A DNA stretch of 52,509 nt from Neobacillus cucumis. GTDB taxonomy: Bacteria; Bacillota; Bacilli; Bacillales; Cytobacillaceae. The translations under genes were made by a program, and so were the position numbers. The notes beneath the pieces were generated by a model. The model did not search any database. It worked only from the letters and a program-made list of their open reading frames with translations, and was not told where the DNA came from. This document shows positions 43,508 to 52,369 of the stretch, piece after piece (positions within the stretch are counted from its first letter, which is position 1; every line of letters begins with the position of its first letter). The stretch is taken from contig NZ_JAFBEX010000028.1 in the NCBI RefSeq assembly GCF_016908975.1, positions 1 to 52,509 on the forward strand. The letters are read 5' to 3'.

Positions 43508-43540
43508 CGAGCCTGTGACCGTGTGATGGTTATAGGCTTG
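43508..43540 (+). terminator. Terminator-like hairpin after serine dehydratase
   Basis: CGAGCCTGTGACC pairs with GGTTATAGGCTTG (two wobbles), followed by TTTAACTTCTT. Confidence 0.65.
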
Positions 43541-43612
43541 TTTAACTTCTTAGACACTTAGCCTAAAATCTAGCAGCTAAGAGTATAGCGGATATTCTTA
43601 TTTGCATTTAGA

Positions 43613-43732
43613 ATGATTGAGAAAGTAGCTGAGCTAAATAATCTCCCAAAAGATACTGAGGGTGAAGAAGTTTTTAAATATATTAACAAGGAAGGCAATA
43701 CTAAAGAAGACTCAGCTCATTCATTTTTTTAA
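43613..43732 (+). other. Short ORF of 39 codons, doubtful
   Basis: The frame MIEKVAELNNLPKDTEGEEV... runs 43613-43732 without a visible ribosome binding site. No family recognised. The remainder of the 43541-43947 gap holds only a bidirectional terminator. Confidence 0.2.
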
Positions 43733-43810
43733 AAGGGTTATTAGCTAAGATATAGATCGTGAAAATAAAGTACTTATACAAAAGGCAGATTGGTTGAGCA
43801 GTAATATAAT

Positions 43811-43842
43811 AAAAAAACGCTGAGAATATTCAGCGTTTTTTT
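43811..43842. terminator. Bidirectional terminator
   Basis: AAAAAACGCTGA and TCAGCGTTTTTT flank a short loop; A-run on one side and T-run on the other make it work both ways. Confidence 0.85.
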
Positions 43843-43947
43843 CAAAAATGATTTGAATTTTTTTAAGACGACCAGGGGTTTTAGTGCTAGGTTTTTCTTG
43901 ATGACCCAAAAAAGTGCCCAAAGCGCACAATTAAGGCACTAAAATAA

Positions 43948-44451
43948 TTATTTTTCCTTTATAACAAAAACCTGGGATGAAAATTCTACGCTTTCTTCCA
44001 CACCGGGAATCTCGATTCCTGTATGTTCATTTTTTAGCGGGAGGCCGGCATACATTAAGTTATCACCATAATGAGTGCTGCTTAATCCGGATACGATGTA
44101 TTCAGTATCCGACTTCAACCCTTTAAGCAGCAGCCTTGAGAATCCCGGATTTGGACGTGATAACACCTGATAGTGGCCGACGATTGCTTGTTTTTGATCT
44201 TGTGACACAACCATCCAGCTTGTTTCATTTCCATCACCTACAAAGGGGTTTTGCAGCCTATAAAAGATCCCATTTTGAATGATTTTGCGATTCTGCTTAT
44301 AAAAATCAATTTGCGCCCGAACGATCTGTTTTTCCTGCTCCGTCATTTTCGTAAGATCGAGTTCATAACCAAACATGCCGAAATAGGCAACATTTGCTCT
44401 TGTCTCTAAGCTTGTGATTCTTCTTGTCTGGTGGTTTGGTGTGCCTCTATT
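43948..44451 (-). pseudogene. GH36 alpha-galactosidase, C-terminal fragment only
   Basis: On the minus strand the frame reads GTPNHQTRRITSLETRANVAYFGMFGYELDLTKM and continues to QVFVIKEK, the C-terminal third of a GH36 alpha-galactosidase (normally about 730 aa). Homology ends abruptly near 44451, just past an in-frame stop and before the AraC gene, so roughly 560 N-terminal residues including the catalytic Asp nucleophile are missing. A start at 44376 would give 142 aa but no active enzyme. It is likely the debris of an alpha-galactoside operon whose regulator survives next door. Confidence 0.88.
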
Positions 44452-44497
44452 AAAAGTTTATTTCTTTTTATATCAGTCAATTCATATTGCCATAAAC

Positions 44498-45403
44498 TTA
44501 ATCAATGATTAAACGATCAATTCCGACAACGTCTTTACTTTCACGAAAGTTGCCGGCGGACACACCAACAGCTTTGCGGAATACTTTGTTGAAATAATTG
44601 GCATTTGCATACCCTACCTGGGCAGCAATGTCTGTAACAGAGGATTTCGTTGAACGAAGTAGCTCCGCTGCCTTTTGAATTCTGATTTTGGTAAGGTATT
44701 GCACAGGTGTCATATTAAGTTGGTGTTGAAACTGCTTAATAAAGTAATATCTTGAGAAACCGGATACGGCCGCTATTTCGTCGAGTGTGATTGGTTCATG
44801 AAAATGTGTTTGGATAAAGGATAATGCTTCTGTAATCTGGAGAGAGAAACCTTTCGTTGCTTTTTCTATATTCCTTATGAAACGGTAACACTCCATAATA
44901 AACTCATAAGCTTTTGCAGAGGCATAATATGCATCTGTAATCTTTTCATCATATGTTTCTTGATAGATTTTCAGCAAAAGCTGAATCAACTTTGAATCCG
45001 GAGGAACTTTCAAGACAGGACCACTCTGTTCTTTCATAAACCGCCAGCAATCGGCGGCTTCTCTTCCCACTAATGTAATAAACATAAACTCCCATCCCTC
45101 GCTATCCTTTGGAAAGTAATAACGATGATTGCTAGGAATTTCGGCAATGAATGCTTCTCCTGACCTCACTGTATAACTTTTATCCTCTATGTCAAATCTT
45201 CCCGATCCTGACAGAGTGTATTGAAACACAAACGTGCCAACGTCTCTTCGCTTTAACCCATGCCAATCATAAGATTCACCGGGTATTTTCTCTTCCCGGC
45301 CAAGCACGAATATGTTTGCTACATCGTTAGGAAGAACATCTTGAAAGCGAAAACCGTACGTTCCATAATCCTTCTCATGTTTCCCCCTATAAGTCAAAGA
45401 CAA
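44498..45403 (-). CDS. AraC-family regulator of alpha-galactoside use
   Basis: About 301 aa. N-terminal cupin sensor (FQYTLSGSGRFDIEDKSYTVRSGEAFIAEIPSNHRYYFP) and C-terminal AraC HTH (ALSFIQTHFHEPITLDEIAAVSGFSRYYFIKQFQHQLNMTPVQYLTKIRIQKAAELL, VTDIAAQVGYANANYFNKVFRKAVGVSAGNFR), the MsmR/RafR type. The frame opens at a TTG at 45418, but a TTG at 45403 has GGAGGG 7 nt upstream and is preferred. Divergent from the GH4 gene and upstream of the GH36 remnant, so it probably activates alpha-galactosidase genes on melibiose or raffinose. Confidence 0.88.
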   Translation of the reverse strand: MSLTYRGKHEKDYGTYGFRFQDVLPNDVANIFVLGREEKIPGESYDWHGLKRRDVGTFVFQYTLSGSGRFDIEDKSYTVRSGEAFIAEIPSNHRYYFPKDSEGWEFMFITLVGREAADCWRFMKEQSGPVLKVPPDSKLIQLLLKIYQETYDEKITDAYYASAKAYEFIMECYRFIRNIEKATKGFSLQITEALSFIQTHFHEPITLDEIAAVSGFSRYYFIKQFQHQLNMTPVQYLTKIRIQKAAELLRSTKSSVTDIAAQVGYANANYFNKVFRKAVGVSAGNFRESKDVVGIDRLIID

Positions 45404-45443
45404 TATTTTACCCTCCAATCACACAAACTTACCATTGAGGTTA

Positions 45444-45524
45444 TTGTATATACATTTTAATATTATTATAACAACATAAAATACAAAGCTGAATACGGGA
45501 CATCAATTGTTTTTTGGAACAATT
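45444..45524 (+). promoter_or_regulatory. Promoter and inverted repeat upstream of the GH4 gene
   Basis: TTGTAT (45444-45449), 17 bp, TATAAC (45467-45472) is a plausible sigma-A promoter. AATTGTT/AACAATT (45505-45524) is a perfect inverted repeat just downstream of the expected start site, followed by TTTTTTA, so it might be an operator or an attenuator-like hairpin. Confidence 0.5.
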
Positions 45525-45584
45525 TTTTATCCTATTTCAAAATTCGATAGGCAGTCCCGGTTTCACTTTATAGGAGGGAAACTT

Positions 45585-46886
45585 ATGTCAAAAATTACGT
45601 TTATTGGAGCTGGAAGTACCATCTTTGCTAAAAATGTATTGGGAGATTGCTTGATGGTGCCTGCCCTTGATGGATTTGAGTTTGCCTTACATGATATCGA
45701 TGAACAGCGCTTGAAAGAATCAGAAGCAATGCTGACTAATCTAAGAGATCGTTATAATAAAACGATCAGTATTAAAGCCTATTTAAATAGGAGAGAAGCA
45801 TTAATTGGAGCTAAATACGTAATCAATGCTATTCAAGTGGGGGGATATAAGCCGAGTACTGTTATTGATTTTGAAATTCCTAAAAAATATGGTCTTCGTC
45901 AGACGATTGCTGACACAATCGGGATTGGCGGAATTTTCCGTTCACTTCGCACCATTCCGGTTTTGTGGGATTTCGCCAAGGATATCGAAGAGGTTTGTCC
46001 GAATGCCCTGTTTTTAAACTACACAAATCCGATGGCAACATTAACAGGAGCAATGCTGCGCTATACAAATGTTAAAACAGTCGGATTATGCCACAGCGTA
46101 CAAGTTTGCAGCGAGCACCTGTTCAAAGCATTAGGAATGAATCATGAAGGAGTGGAAGAAAAAATCGCCGGCATCAACCATATGGCCTGGCTCCTTGAGA
46201 TCAAACGCGACGGCAAAGATTTATATCCGGAAATTAAACGCCGTGCGAGAGAAAAACAACAAACAAAGCATGATGATATGGTCCGCTTTGAATTATTGGA
46301 CAAATTCGGATACTACGTAACAGAATCATCTGAGCATAATGCCGAGTACCATCCGTACTTCATTAAACGCAATTATCCGGAATTAATCGAGAAATTCAAT
46401 ATCCCTCTTGATGAGTATCCGCGTCGTTGTATAGAGCAAATTGAACGCTGGGACAAAATGCGTGACGAGATTGTCAACAATGAGCAGCTTAATCATACCC
46501 GTTCTCACGAATATGGTTCGCGTATTATTGAAGCGATTGAGACGAATGTTCCATTTAAATTTGGCGGAAACATTTTAAATACGGGGCGCTTAATTAGCAA
46601 TTTACCAGAAAAAGCTGTTGTTGAAGTATCATGCGTGGCTGACCGAAGCGGAATCAATCCTTGCTATGTAGGAGATCTTCCAGAACAGTTAGCAGCCCTT
46701 AACCGTACAAATATTAATACACAGCTTTTAACAATTGAAGCAGCGGTTACGAAAAAGAGGGAACACATTTATCAGGCAGCAATGCTCGATCCTCATACGG
46801 CTGCTGAATTATCGATGAATGACATCATTGCGATGTGCGATGATTTAATTGAAGCACATGGTGATTGGATTCCAAAATTTTCGTAA
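45585..46886 (+). CDS. melA: GH4 alpha-galactosidase (MelA type)
   Basis: 433 aa, NAD+- and Mn2+-dependent family 4 glycosidase. The N-terminal Rossmann motif is ITFIGAGSTIFAKNVLGD, then VINAIQVGGYKPSTVIDFEIPKKYGLRQTIADTIGIGGIFRSLRTIP, NYTNPMATLTGAM, the CHSV motif of the alpha-galactosidase subgroup in VGLCHSVQ, and GINHMAW with the metal-binding His. It cleaves melibiose or raffinose-type alpha-galactosides in the cytoplasm. TAGGAGGG precedes ATG 45585; the ORF from 45507 has no site. No transporter accompanies it here. Confidence 0.93.
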   Translation: MSKITFIGAGSTIFAKNVLGDCLMVPALDGFEFALHDIDEQRLKESEAMLTNLRDRYNKTISIKAYLNRREALIGAKYVINAIQVGGYKPSTVIDFEIPKKYGLRQTIADTIGIGGIFRSLRTIPVLWDFAKDIEEVCPNALFLNYTNPMATLTGAMLRYTNVKTVGLCHSVQVCSEHLFKALGMNHEGVEEKIAGINHMAWLLEIKRDGKDLYPEIKRRAREKQQTKHDDMVRFELLDKFGYYVTESSEHNAEYHPYFIKRNYPELIEKFNIPLDEYPRRCIEQIERWDKMRDEIVNNEQLNHTRSHEYGSRIIEAIETNVPFKFGGNILNTGRLISNLPEKAVVEVSCVADRSGINPCYVGDLPEQLAALNRTNINTQLLTIEAAVTKKREHIYQAAMLDPHTAAELSMNDIIAMCDDLIEAHGDWIPKFS

Positions 46887-46989
46887 ACAAATATCGTTCA
46901 TATAACGTTGCAGTTAATGAATGGGCGGTATGAGGTAATAAATATCATAATGCCTAAATATAGGATTTTCACCTGCAATATAGAAAGAT

Positions 46990-47036
46990 AACTGCTCATC
47001 CTTAGCTCTAGTAAGCAAAAGGATGAGCAGTTTTAC
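46990..47036 (+). terminator. Terminator of melA
   Basis: AACTGCTCATCCTT and AAGGATGAGCAGTT form a perfect 14-bp stem with a 15-nt loop, then TTACAAAA. Confidence 0.85.
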
Positions 47037-47116
47037 AAAAATCATCTTAATTTTTTTCCCTACATAAATAAAGGTGTTATAAAATAAACGCTTACTACAT
47101 CCTTATCTTAAAAATG

Positions 47117-47992
47117 TTAAAATCTATCGGAATCCACACGCTCGCTGTCAGTAGTAGTTTCATTGATAGAAGCATCGCCCTTTTTCTTTACTTTTGCTTC
47201 CTCGCGCTTCACATTCTCTGTTACCTTTTGATTTTCTGTAACTTGCTTTTTGTTAATCACCAGTTCTTCGGTAACGACAGGTTTCTTGTTAACTTCGATT
47301 CTTTCCTCGACAATTGGAACACGAATAGTTTCATCATCACCTATAGGTGTGGTTGTGTCTGCATCAGTTTCGTCTACTGTCCGTCTTTCTACATAGACCT
47401 CTTCACGTCTGACTGGAACATTTACTGTTTCCTGTTCTTCGACGACATCCTTTTTAACCTCAACGGCACCTGTCTGAACACGGTGTTTATTAACATCCAA
47501 TTGTTCCTCTCGAAGCTTTAGTGTGCGTTGCTTATCTGAGTCGAGATCTTCTAGACTAGTCTGTTCACGATCCATAGTTTCTATGGAGACACCGCCGCTA
47601 GCACTAGCATTCCCTAATCCTTTATTAGTAAGAAGCAGAACTTTACCGTCATTGATATCTTCTTCGTATTTAAGTGCATCTACCTCACTGATACCCTCGG
47701 CGATCAAATGATCATAATAGTTAGTTCTTTCATCATTTTGAGTCATACTATTCGCAAACGGGAAAAACAGACTGGCTAAGAGCCCTTGGTGTTCCTCTGT
47801 TTGGTAGTTGTTATTACTTGTGCTTATCTCCTGGGAAGCTACTCCTGTTTCCTCTTCGATGGAGGAAGGGACAACTGCTGTATTAGCAATAATCGACAAG
47901 TCGTTTACAGAATATCCTTCGTTTTGGAATTCTTCAATGGCTCGAACGACTTCATCATTTGAATTATAAACACCTAAAACTGCTTTACTCAT
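47117..47992 (-). CDS. Stress protein with YsnF/AvaK (DUF2382) domain
   Basis: About 291 aa. The N-terminal part (AVLGVYNSNDEVVRAIEEFQNEGYSVNDLSIIAN) is the general-stress-protein 17M/YflT-like domain. The C-terminal half is the YsnF/AvaK DUF2382 repeat (LREEQLDVNKHRVQTGAVEVKKDVVEEQETVNVPVRREEVYVERR, VPIVEERIEVNKKPVVTEELVINKKQV). The tail is charged and low in complexity. No signal or membrane segment. ATG 47992 has GGAGG 8 nt upstream. A sigma-B-like promoter lies in front, supporting general stress induction. Molecular role unknown. Confidence 0.88.
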   Translation of the reverse strand: MSKAVLGVYNSNDEVVRAIEEFQNEGYSVNDLSIIANTAVVPSSIEEETGVASQEISTSNNNYQTEEHQGLLASLFFPFANSMTQNDERTNYYDHLIAEGISEVDALKYEEDINDGKVLLLTNKGLGNASASGGVSIETMDREQTSLEDLDSDKQRTLKLREEQLDVNKHRVQTGAVEVKKDVVEEQETVNVPVRREEVYVERRTVDETDADTTTPIGDDETIRVPIVEERIEVNKKPVVTEELVINKKQVTENQKVTENVKREEAKVKKKGDASINETTTDSERVDSDRF

Positions 47993-48037
47993 AGTTATAG
48001 CCTCCATTTCGTTTTTTTGTTTGCTTACAAATCATAC

Positions 48038-48063
48038 TTACCCGGCTTATCAACATTGGAAAC
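48038..48063 (-). promoter_or_regulatory. Sigma-B-type promoter of the YsnF-like gene
   Basis: On the minus strand GTTTCC, a 14-bp spacer, then GGGTAA resemble the sigma-B consensus GTTTAA-N12-15-GGGTAT. It lies 46-71 bp upstream of the start codon. Confidence 0.65.
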
Positions 48064-48379
48064 CAATTTTCCCCTTATGGTCACAAATTGAAATAAAAAA
48101 ATGACTCTTTCTAGCCAAGAAATCATAAAAAGTTCCCCATGAAAAATAGTGCAAATAAAACCATTCGTTAAAAATAACTTCAATTTATGATAAATTTTGA
48201 GATGGACTTATAAATATTTAAATAAAATCAACTTAAATTCATTTGATTCTGTCTAAAAATATAACCGAAGTATTGGATGGTATTCGAGTTTTTAGTAAAA
48301 AAAAGAAAAGTTCGAGAAAAAAATTAAGGAATTTTATATAAATAATTATATGAAATTAAATAAATATTTATATAAATGA

Positions 48380-48439
48380 TTGAAATATTCATAGTATTAC
48401 AATATAATCGCAGTATGGTACAAATGAAAGGCCTTTCAT
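48380..48439 (+). promoter_or_regulatory. Sigma-A promoter with 16-bp palindromic operator
   Basis: TTGAAA (48380-48385), exactly 17 bp, then TATAAT (48403-48408). A perfect palindrome ATGAAAGGCCTTTCAT (48424-48439) covers about +9 to +25, a classic repressor position. Its half-site is that of LacI/CcpA-type operators but with a central GC in place of CG. The LacI-family gene at 50433 is the obvious candidate. The rest of 47993-48379 is AT-rich with only the sigma-B promoter; 48440-48580 is an unexplained leader. Confidence 0.8.
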
Positions 48440-48589
48440 AGGAAAATTCAAATTTTTATATAAGTAGTAAAGCGGAAGCCAAGAAAGTCATCTCACTTAA
48501 TAAGGTAATAAATCCGTGTATTACATATTTATTAACCATGGTCGATACCCATAAGGGTTGATAATAAAAGATATTTAGGGGGAATTTTT

Positions 48590-50212
48590 ATGAAGTCGAA
48601 AAGAATGAGGAGAATTGTGCTTACAGCCAGCTTAGCACTGACAGCAGGTGTTGTCGCACCAGGAATCCATGGAATTCAGCCAGTTAGTGCACAGGAAAAA
48701 CAGCAGCCTGCTAGTGTGCAGGCAAAACAGAAAAAATATGCTGAACCTGATAAAAGCTCTCAAACAAGAATGATTATCACTACAGATGGTGAAGTTGATG
48801 ATCAGAACTCATTACGTCATTTGTTGCTATACGCAGACGACTTCGATATAGCCGGAATAGTATATTCTTCGTCAATGTATCATTGGCAAGGTGATGGTGT
48901 TCACACCTTGAAGGAAATCGCAAAAAGTTATAAGTCTGAGGTGCCAAATGAAGGTGACCTTAAAATCTATCGCCCTCAGCCAATGGGATGGATTGAAGAC
49001 GTAATTAAAAATGAGTACGCAAAGGACTATAAGAATCTCGTTAAGAATGACCCAAAATACCCTTCTCCAGATGCTCTCATGAGTGTTGTAAAGGTTGGTA
49101 ATGTTGAATTCGAAGGTGACGTTCGTAACGCGACTGAGGGTTCAGAGTTGATAAAGAAGGCCATTTTGGATAATGATCCACGCAAGCTTTATATTCAAAC
49201 CTGGGGTGGCTTTAACACTACGGCCCGTGCATTATTATCCATTGCAGATGAGTACAAGAATACTCCTCAGTGGAAATCGATTCAGGATAAGGTTGTTAAT
49301 AAAGTTATTATTCTTGCTCATGCGCAAGATAATACGTGGACCGACTACGATATTCCAGGTTTGTATCCGGGGCTTGTGACCTACGATGGAGCGTATAATG
49401 ATTATGCATATTTTGGCTCCAGAACGGCTAACGCAGAGACTCGCTATACGTTTCAACCAGAATGGCTGACTAAAAATATAATATTTGATCATGGAAAGAT
49501 GATGTCAAACTATCATACCATGGGAGATGGAACCTACTATCCTGGTGAGCCAGATAATTTCCAATATGGATTAACTGCTGCTCTCGATTGGCGCCCTCTA
49601 GGTTATCCTGATGCTTATTATACCTTTGATAAATACGAATGGCTTGGGGAAGGTGATAGTCTCACATGGTTTCCACTGATTCCTGTTGGGTTACGCGGGC
49701 TTGAGAACCCCAATTATGGGACATGGGGTGGTCGCATAAAAGTAAATGATAAAGCAATGAATAAAGCGGGATCGTATCTTGAGGATGATTATGTTACTGG
49801 CACTAAGGATGATTTTAGTGCAAAGCGTTTTCTTTTGCAGCTTCAGCAAGACTGGGCAGCACGTAGTGATTGGGCTGTCAATTCCTATGAAGATTCCAAT
49901 CATGCCCCTGTAGTAAGTGCCAAAGTAAAGGATATAACGGCTAAAGCCGGTGATGTGGTAACATTGGAAGGGAATGCCAGTGATCCCGATGGTAATGCTT
50001 TAAATATTAAGTGGTGGGTTTATAAAGATGCAAGTGAATACTCTGGAGCAGCCACTGGACTTCAGGTATGGGATAGTAATCAATTAACAACCAAGTATAC
50101 AGTTCCAAAGGATGCAGTTTCAGGAGATTATTTCAACATAGTTCTGGAAGTTTCCGACAATGCAAAAGCGCCAATGACTCGTTATGCACAAGTAATTGTC
50201 AAAGTTCAATAA
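48590..50212 (+). CDS. Secreted Sde182-like protein (DUF1593, nucleoside hydrolase-like)
   Basis: 540 aa. Residues 1-34 are a Sec signal peptide (basic MKSKRMRR, hydrophobic core, cleavage after PVSA). Residues about 55-420 form the nucleoside-hydrolase-like DUF1593 domain: TRMIITTDGEVDDQNSLRHLLLYADDFDIAGIVYSSSMYHWQGDG carries the DxxxDD-type metal motif. The last 100 residues are an Ig/cadherin-like domain (NHAPVVSAKVKDITAKAGDVVTLEGNASDPDGNALNIKWWVY). The family is linked to polysaccharide use; actual substrate unknown. GGGGGAA precedes the ATG. Promoter, palindromic operator and a downstream LacI gene make a small self-contained regulon. Confidence 0.88.
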   Translation: MKSKRMRRIVLTASLALTAGVVAPGIHGIQPVSAQEKQQPASVQAKQKKYAEPDKSSQTRMIITTDGEVDDQNSLRHLLLYADDFDIAGIVYSSSMYHWQGDGVHTLKEIAKSYKSEVPNEGDLKIYRPQPMGWIEDVIKNEYAKDYKNLVKNDPKYPSPDALMSVVKVGNVEFEGDVRNATEGSELIKKAILDNDPRKLYIQTWGGFNTTARALLSIADEYKNTPQWKSIQDKVVNKVIILAHAQDNTWTDYDIPGLYPGLVTYDGAYNDYAYFGSRTANAETRYTFQPEWLTKNIIFDHGKMMSNYHTMGDGTYYPGEPDNFQYGLTAALDWRPLGYPDAYYTFDKYEWLGEGDSLTWFPLIPVGLRGLENPNYGTWGGRIKVNDKAMNKAGSYLEDDYVTGTKDDFSAKRFLLQLQQDWAARSDWAVNSYEDSNHAPVVSAKVKDITAKAGDVVTLEGNASDPDGNALNIKWWVYKDASEYSGAATGLQVWDSNQLTTKYTVPKDAVSGDYFNIVLEVSDNAKAPMTRYAQVIVKVQ

Positions 50213-50258
50213 AATAAAAACACCAGAACAAAGCAGTTCAAAACATGAGGCATACAAA

Positions 50259-50303
50259 AAGAATTCCGGTTGGGTACATTAGTAGTCTACCGGAGTTCTT
50301 CTT
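50259..50303 (+). terminator. Terminator after the DUF1593 gene
   Basis: AAGAATTCCGGT and ACCGGAGTTCTT pair with one mismatch/wobble around an 18-nt loop, then CTTTCATTTT. The following gap has a palindrome TTTTCGAAAA (50340-50349) upstream of the LacI gene, possibly an operator. Confidence 0.75.
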
Positions 50304-50432
50304 TCATTTTAAGTGCATTATCGTTAGCTATGAAATAAGTTTTCGAAAAAGGAGATAAATATTTAGTAAAACTTGATTGATCACTTTTTTTGAATTATTA
50401 TTTTTGATATATAGAGGTAAGGTGAATGATTA

Positions 50433-51443
50433 ATGAAAACCATCATGCAAGATATTGCTAAATTAGCGGGAGTATCTCCGGGAACAGTTTCTAATGCACT
50501 GAATAACAGAAAAGGTGTTGGAAAGGAAACAAAGGAGAGAATTTTAAAGATTGCTGAAGAGTTGGGCTACAATAGAAGCAGCAAAGAAGAGTGCAATATA
50601 ATCAGGTTTATTATTTTTAAAAAGCAAGGCTATGTTGATGCTGATACACCATTTTTTTCTGCTTTAATTGAGGGAACAGAAAGGGAATGCAGGGCAGAAG
50701 GTTATGAGCTGATCGTGTCCCATATCATTCATAGTGAGCATACTGATGAAGATATTCAAGAAATAATTAAAGAAGACCAAACAGCGGGAGTTTTGTTGCT
50801 AGCCACTGAGATGGATGAGATAGACATACATCCTTTTGAGAAACTCAATATTCCGGTAATTCTTTTAGATAATTATTTTAATGGAGTAAACTTTGATCAT
50901 GTTCTTATAAATAATGAACAAGGTGCCTATCAGGCTGTGAAATATTTAGTTGAAAACGGCCATAAAGAAATTGGATGTATTGGCAGTACAAAGCCCATTA
51001 ATAATTTCAGGTATAGATATGAAGGATTCAAAGAGGCGCTAATTCAGCAAGGATTGCCTATTCACCACGAGTATGTAATAGAGCTTGAAACAACTCTTGA
51101 TGGTGCCTACAGGGATATGAAGGAAAGACTTAATGATAAGAACTTTAGGCTTCCAACTGCATTTTTTGCTTTTAATGATTTTATAGCTTTAGTTGCAATG
51201 AGAGCTATGACTGAAAAAGGGATTAAGATACCTGAAGAAGTTTCTATTGTTGGATTTGACGATATGCCATTTTGTGAGATAAGTAATCCAAGATTAACCA
51301 CTGTTAGAGTTTACAAACAATATATAGGTAAAAGTGCAGTTAAAAGATTATTAGAGAAGATTTCTAACAAAGATCAACTAAAGTTAAAGCTGGAGATAAA
51401 TACTGAACTCATTGAGAGAGAAAGTGTTAAGCGTAAAGTTTAA
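50433..51443 (+). CDS. LacI-family transcriptional repressor
   Basis: 336 aa. N-terminal LacI HTH and hinge (MQDIAKLAGVSPGTVSNALNNRKGVGKETKERILKIAEELGYNRS), then the periplasmic-binding-like effector domain (VPVILLDNYFNGVNFDHVLINNEQGAYQAVKYLVENGHKEIGCIGS, IVGFDDMPFCEISNPRLTTVRV). AGGTGA precedes the ATG. It is separated from the secreted DUF1593 gene by a terminator but is the only regulator beside it, so it likely represses that gene through the GGCC-centred palindrome; effector unknown. Confidence 0.92.
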   Translation: MKTIMQDIAKLAGVSPGTVSNALNNRKGVGKETKERILKIAEELGYNRSSKEECNIIRFIIFKKQGYVDADTPFFSALIEGTERECRAEGYELIVSHIIHSEHTDEDIQEIIKEDQTAGVLLLATEMDEIDIHPFEKLNIPVILLDNYFNGVNFDHVLINNEQGAYQAVKYLVENGHKEIGCIGSTKPINNFRYRYEGFKEALIQQGLPIHHEYVIELETTLDGAYRDMKERLNDKNFRLPTAFFAFNDFIALVAMRAMTEKGIKIPEEVSIVGFDDMPFCEISNPRLTTVRVYKQYIGKSAVKRLLEKISNKDQLKLKLEINTELIERESVKRKV

Positions 51444-51666
51444 CCTAAAGACTTATAAAATACTCGAAGTCGAGGTAAATCTCCTGCCCCTATTGTTAGC
51501 AAATTAACACGCTGTGGTACCTTCTCCCTGGTAAACATCTATACTCTTTTTCTCCAAAATATACAAAAGTCCTAATTTATGTTAAGCAAAATAATTAATT
51601 AATCATTTGATTAAAAGGTTCTAATGATTTTAAAATAAGGTCATTTTTTCTATTAAGAACTATAGG

Positions 51667-51706
51667 AGGGGATACTACGTTTTTGTAGTATCTCCTTTGT
51701 TATTTT
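51667..51706 (+). terminator. Terminator hairpin after the LacI gene
   Basis: AGGGGATACTAC and GTAGTATCTCCT form a 12-bp stem with one wobble and a 6-nt loop, then TTGTTATTTTT. The rest of 51444-51828 shows nothing. Confidence 0.85.
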
Positions 51707-51828
51707 TAAGAGAAGAATTAACGACCTTATTATTTGAACCCAATATAATTTTAGAATATCAAAAATAAAAATTCCCTTTTTTTTAAAAAGTGGTTTACAA
51801 CAATTCAAAAGGTGAAAAGGTAATTTAA

Positions 51829-52171
51829 ATGAGTTAAGGTAATCCAAAAACAACCATTAATAAAATAGTTGATATTAAAGACTCCTTACCTAAAAAACAA
51901 AGACAGTTATGCGATTATATTCTAAAAAATTTTCAGTCAATAGGATTGATAACAGACTATATCTCATGCCCAATTATTTCATATGCATCCGCAACGCTGA
52001 AAGTAGAAGTCAGCAAAGAACAATTTTCAGTAGTACCTACTATTGCTTTGATTGAGGCATTGGTAATAGAAATTGGTAAACGGTCATCAGAAGAATCGAT
52101 TCAAAAGTTGAAAAGACTTGAAAAGACTTGAAAAAACACTTAGAGAAAAGAATGTAATCTTTTCTTATTAA
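51829..52171 (+). pseudogene. RpiR/MurR-family regulator, internally deleted
   Basis: ATG 51829 is followed at codon 3 by TAA. The same frame goes on with INKIVDIKDSLPKKQRQLCDYILKNFQSIGLIT, the RpiR HTH start. It then joins, in frame, to ATLKVEVSKEQFSVVPTIALIEALVIEIGKRSSEESIQKLKRLEKT, the end of the SIS domain. About 170 residues are missing from a family of about 280. Near the end a 10-bp tandem duplication (AAAAGACTTG twice, from about 52111) shifts the frame; without it the sequence would read on as TLREKNVIFSY and stop at 52171. Confidence 0.88.
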
Positions 52172-52249
52172 ACAAAAAAACCATTCTTTCACCTGGTGTC
52201 TCTCTAAAAGGTTCTGATCCAAGCTAACTTAATTTATATCAACAGCAAT

Positions 52250-52285
52250 AACCACTTCCTATAAAAATAAGGGAGTGGTTTTTTG
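52250..52285 (+). terminator. Terminator after the RpiR pseudogene
   Basis: AACCACTTCC pairs with GGGAGTGGTT around an AT-rich loop, followed by TTTTGTGTTTTT. Confidence 0.8.
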
Positions 52286-52369
52286 TGTTTTTATAATATG
52301 CATATCAAGACGTTTGGGATGACAGACGCTTCAAAAATCTTACTTCGTTTGCTAATGTCTTCGATATCC

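Noticed and set aside
47114..47521. 135-codon plus-strand ORF opposite the YsnF-like gene
   Set aside because: Phe/Cys-rich complement of Glu/Lys/Val codons in the real gene.
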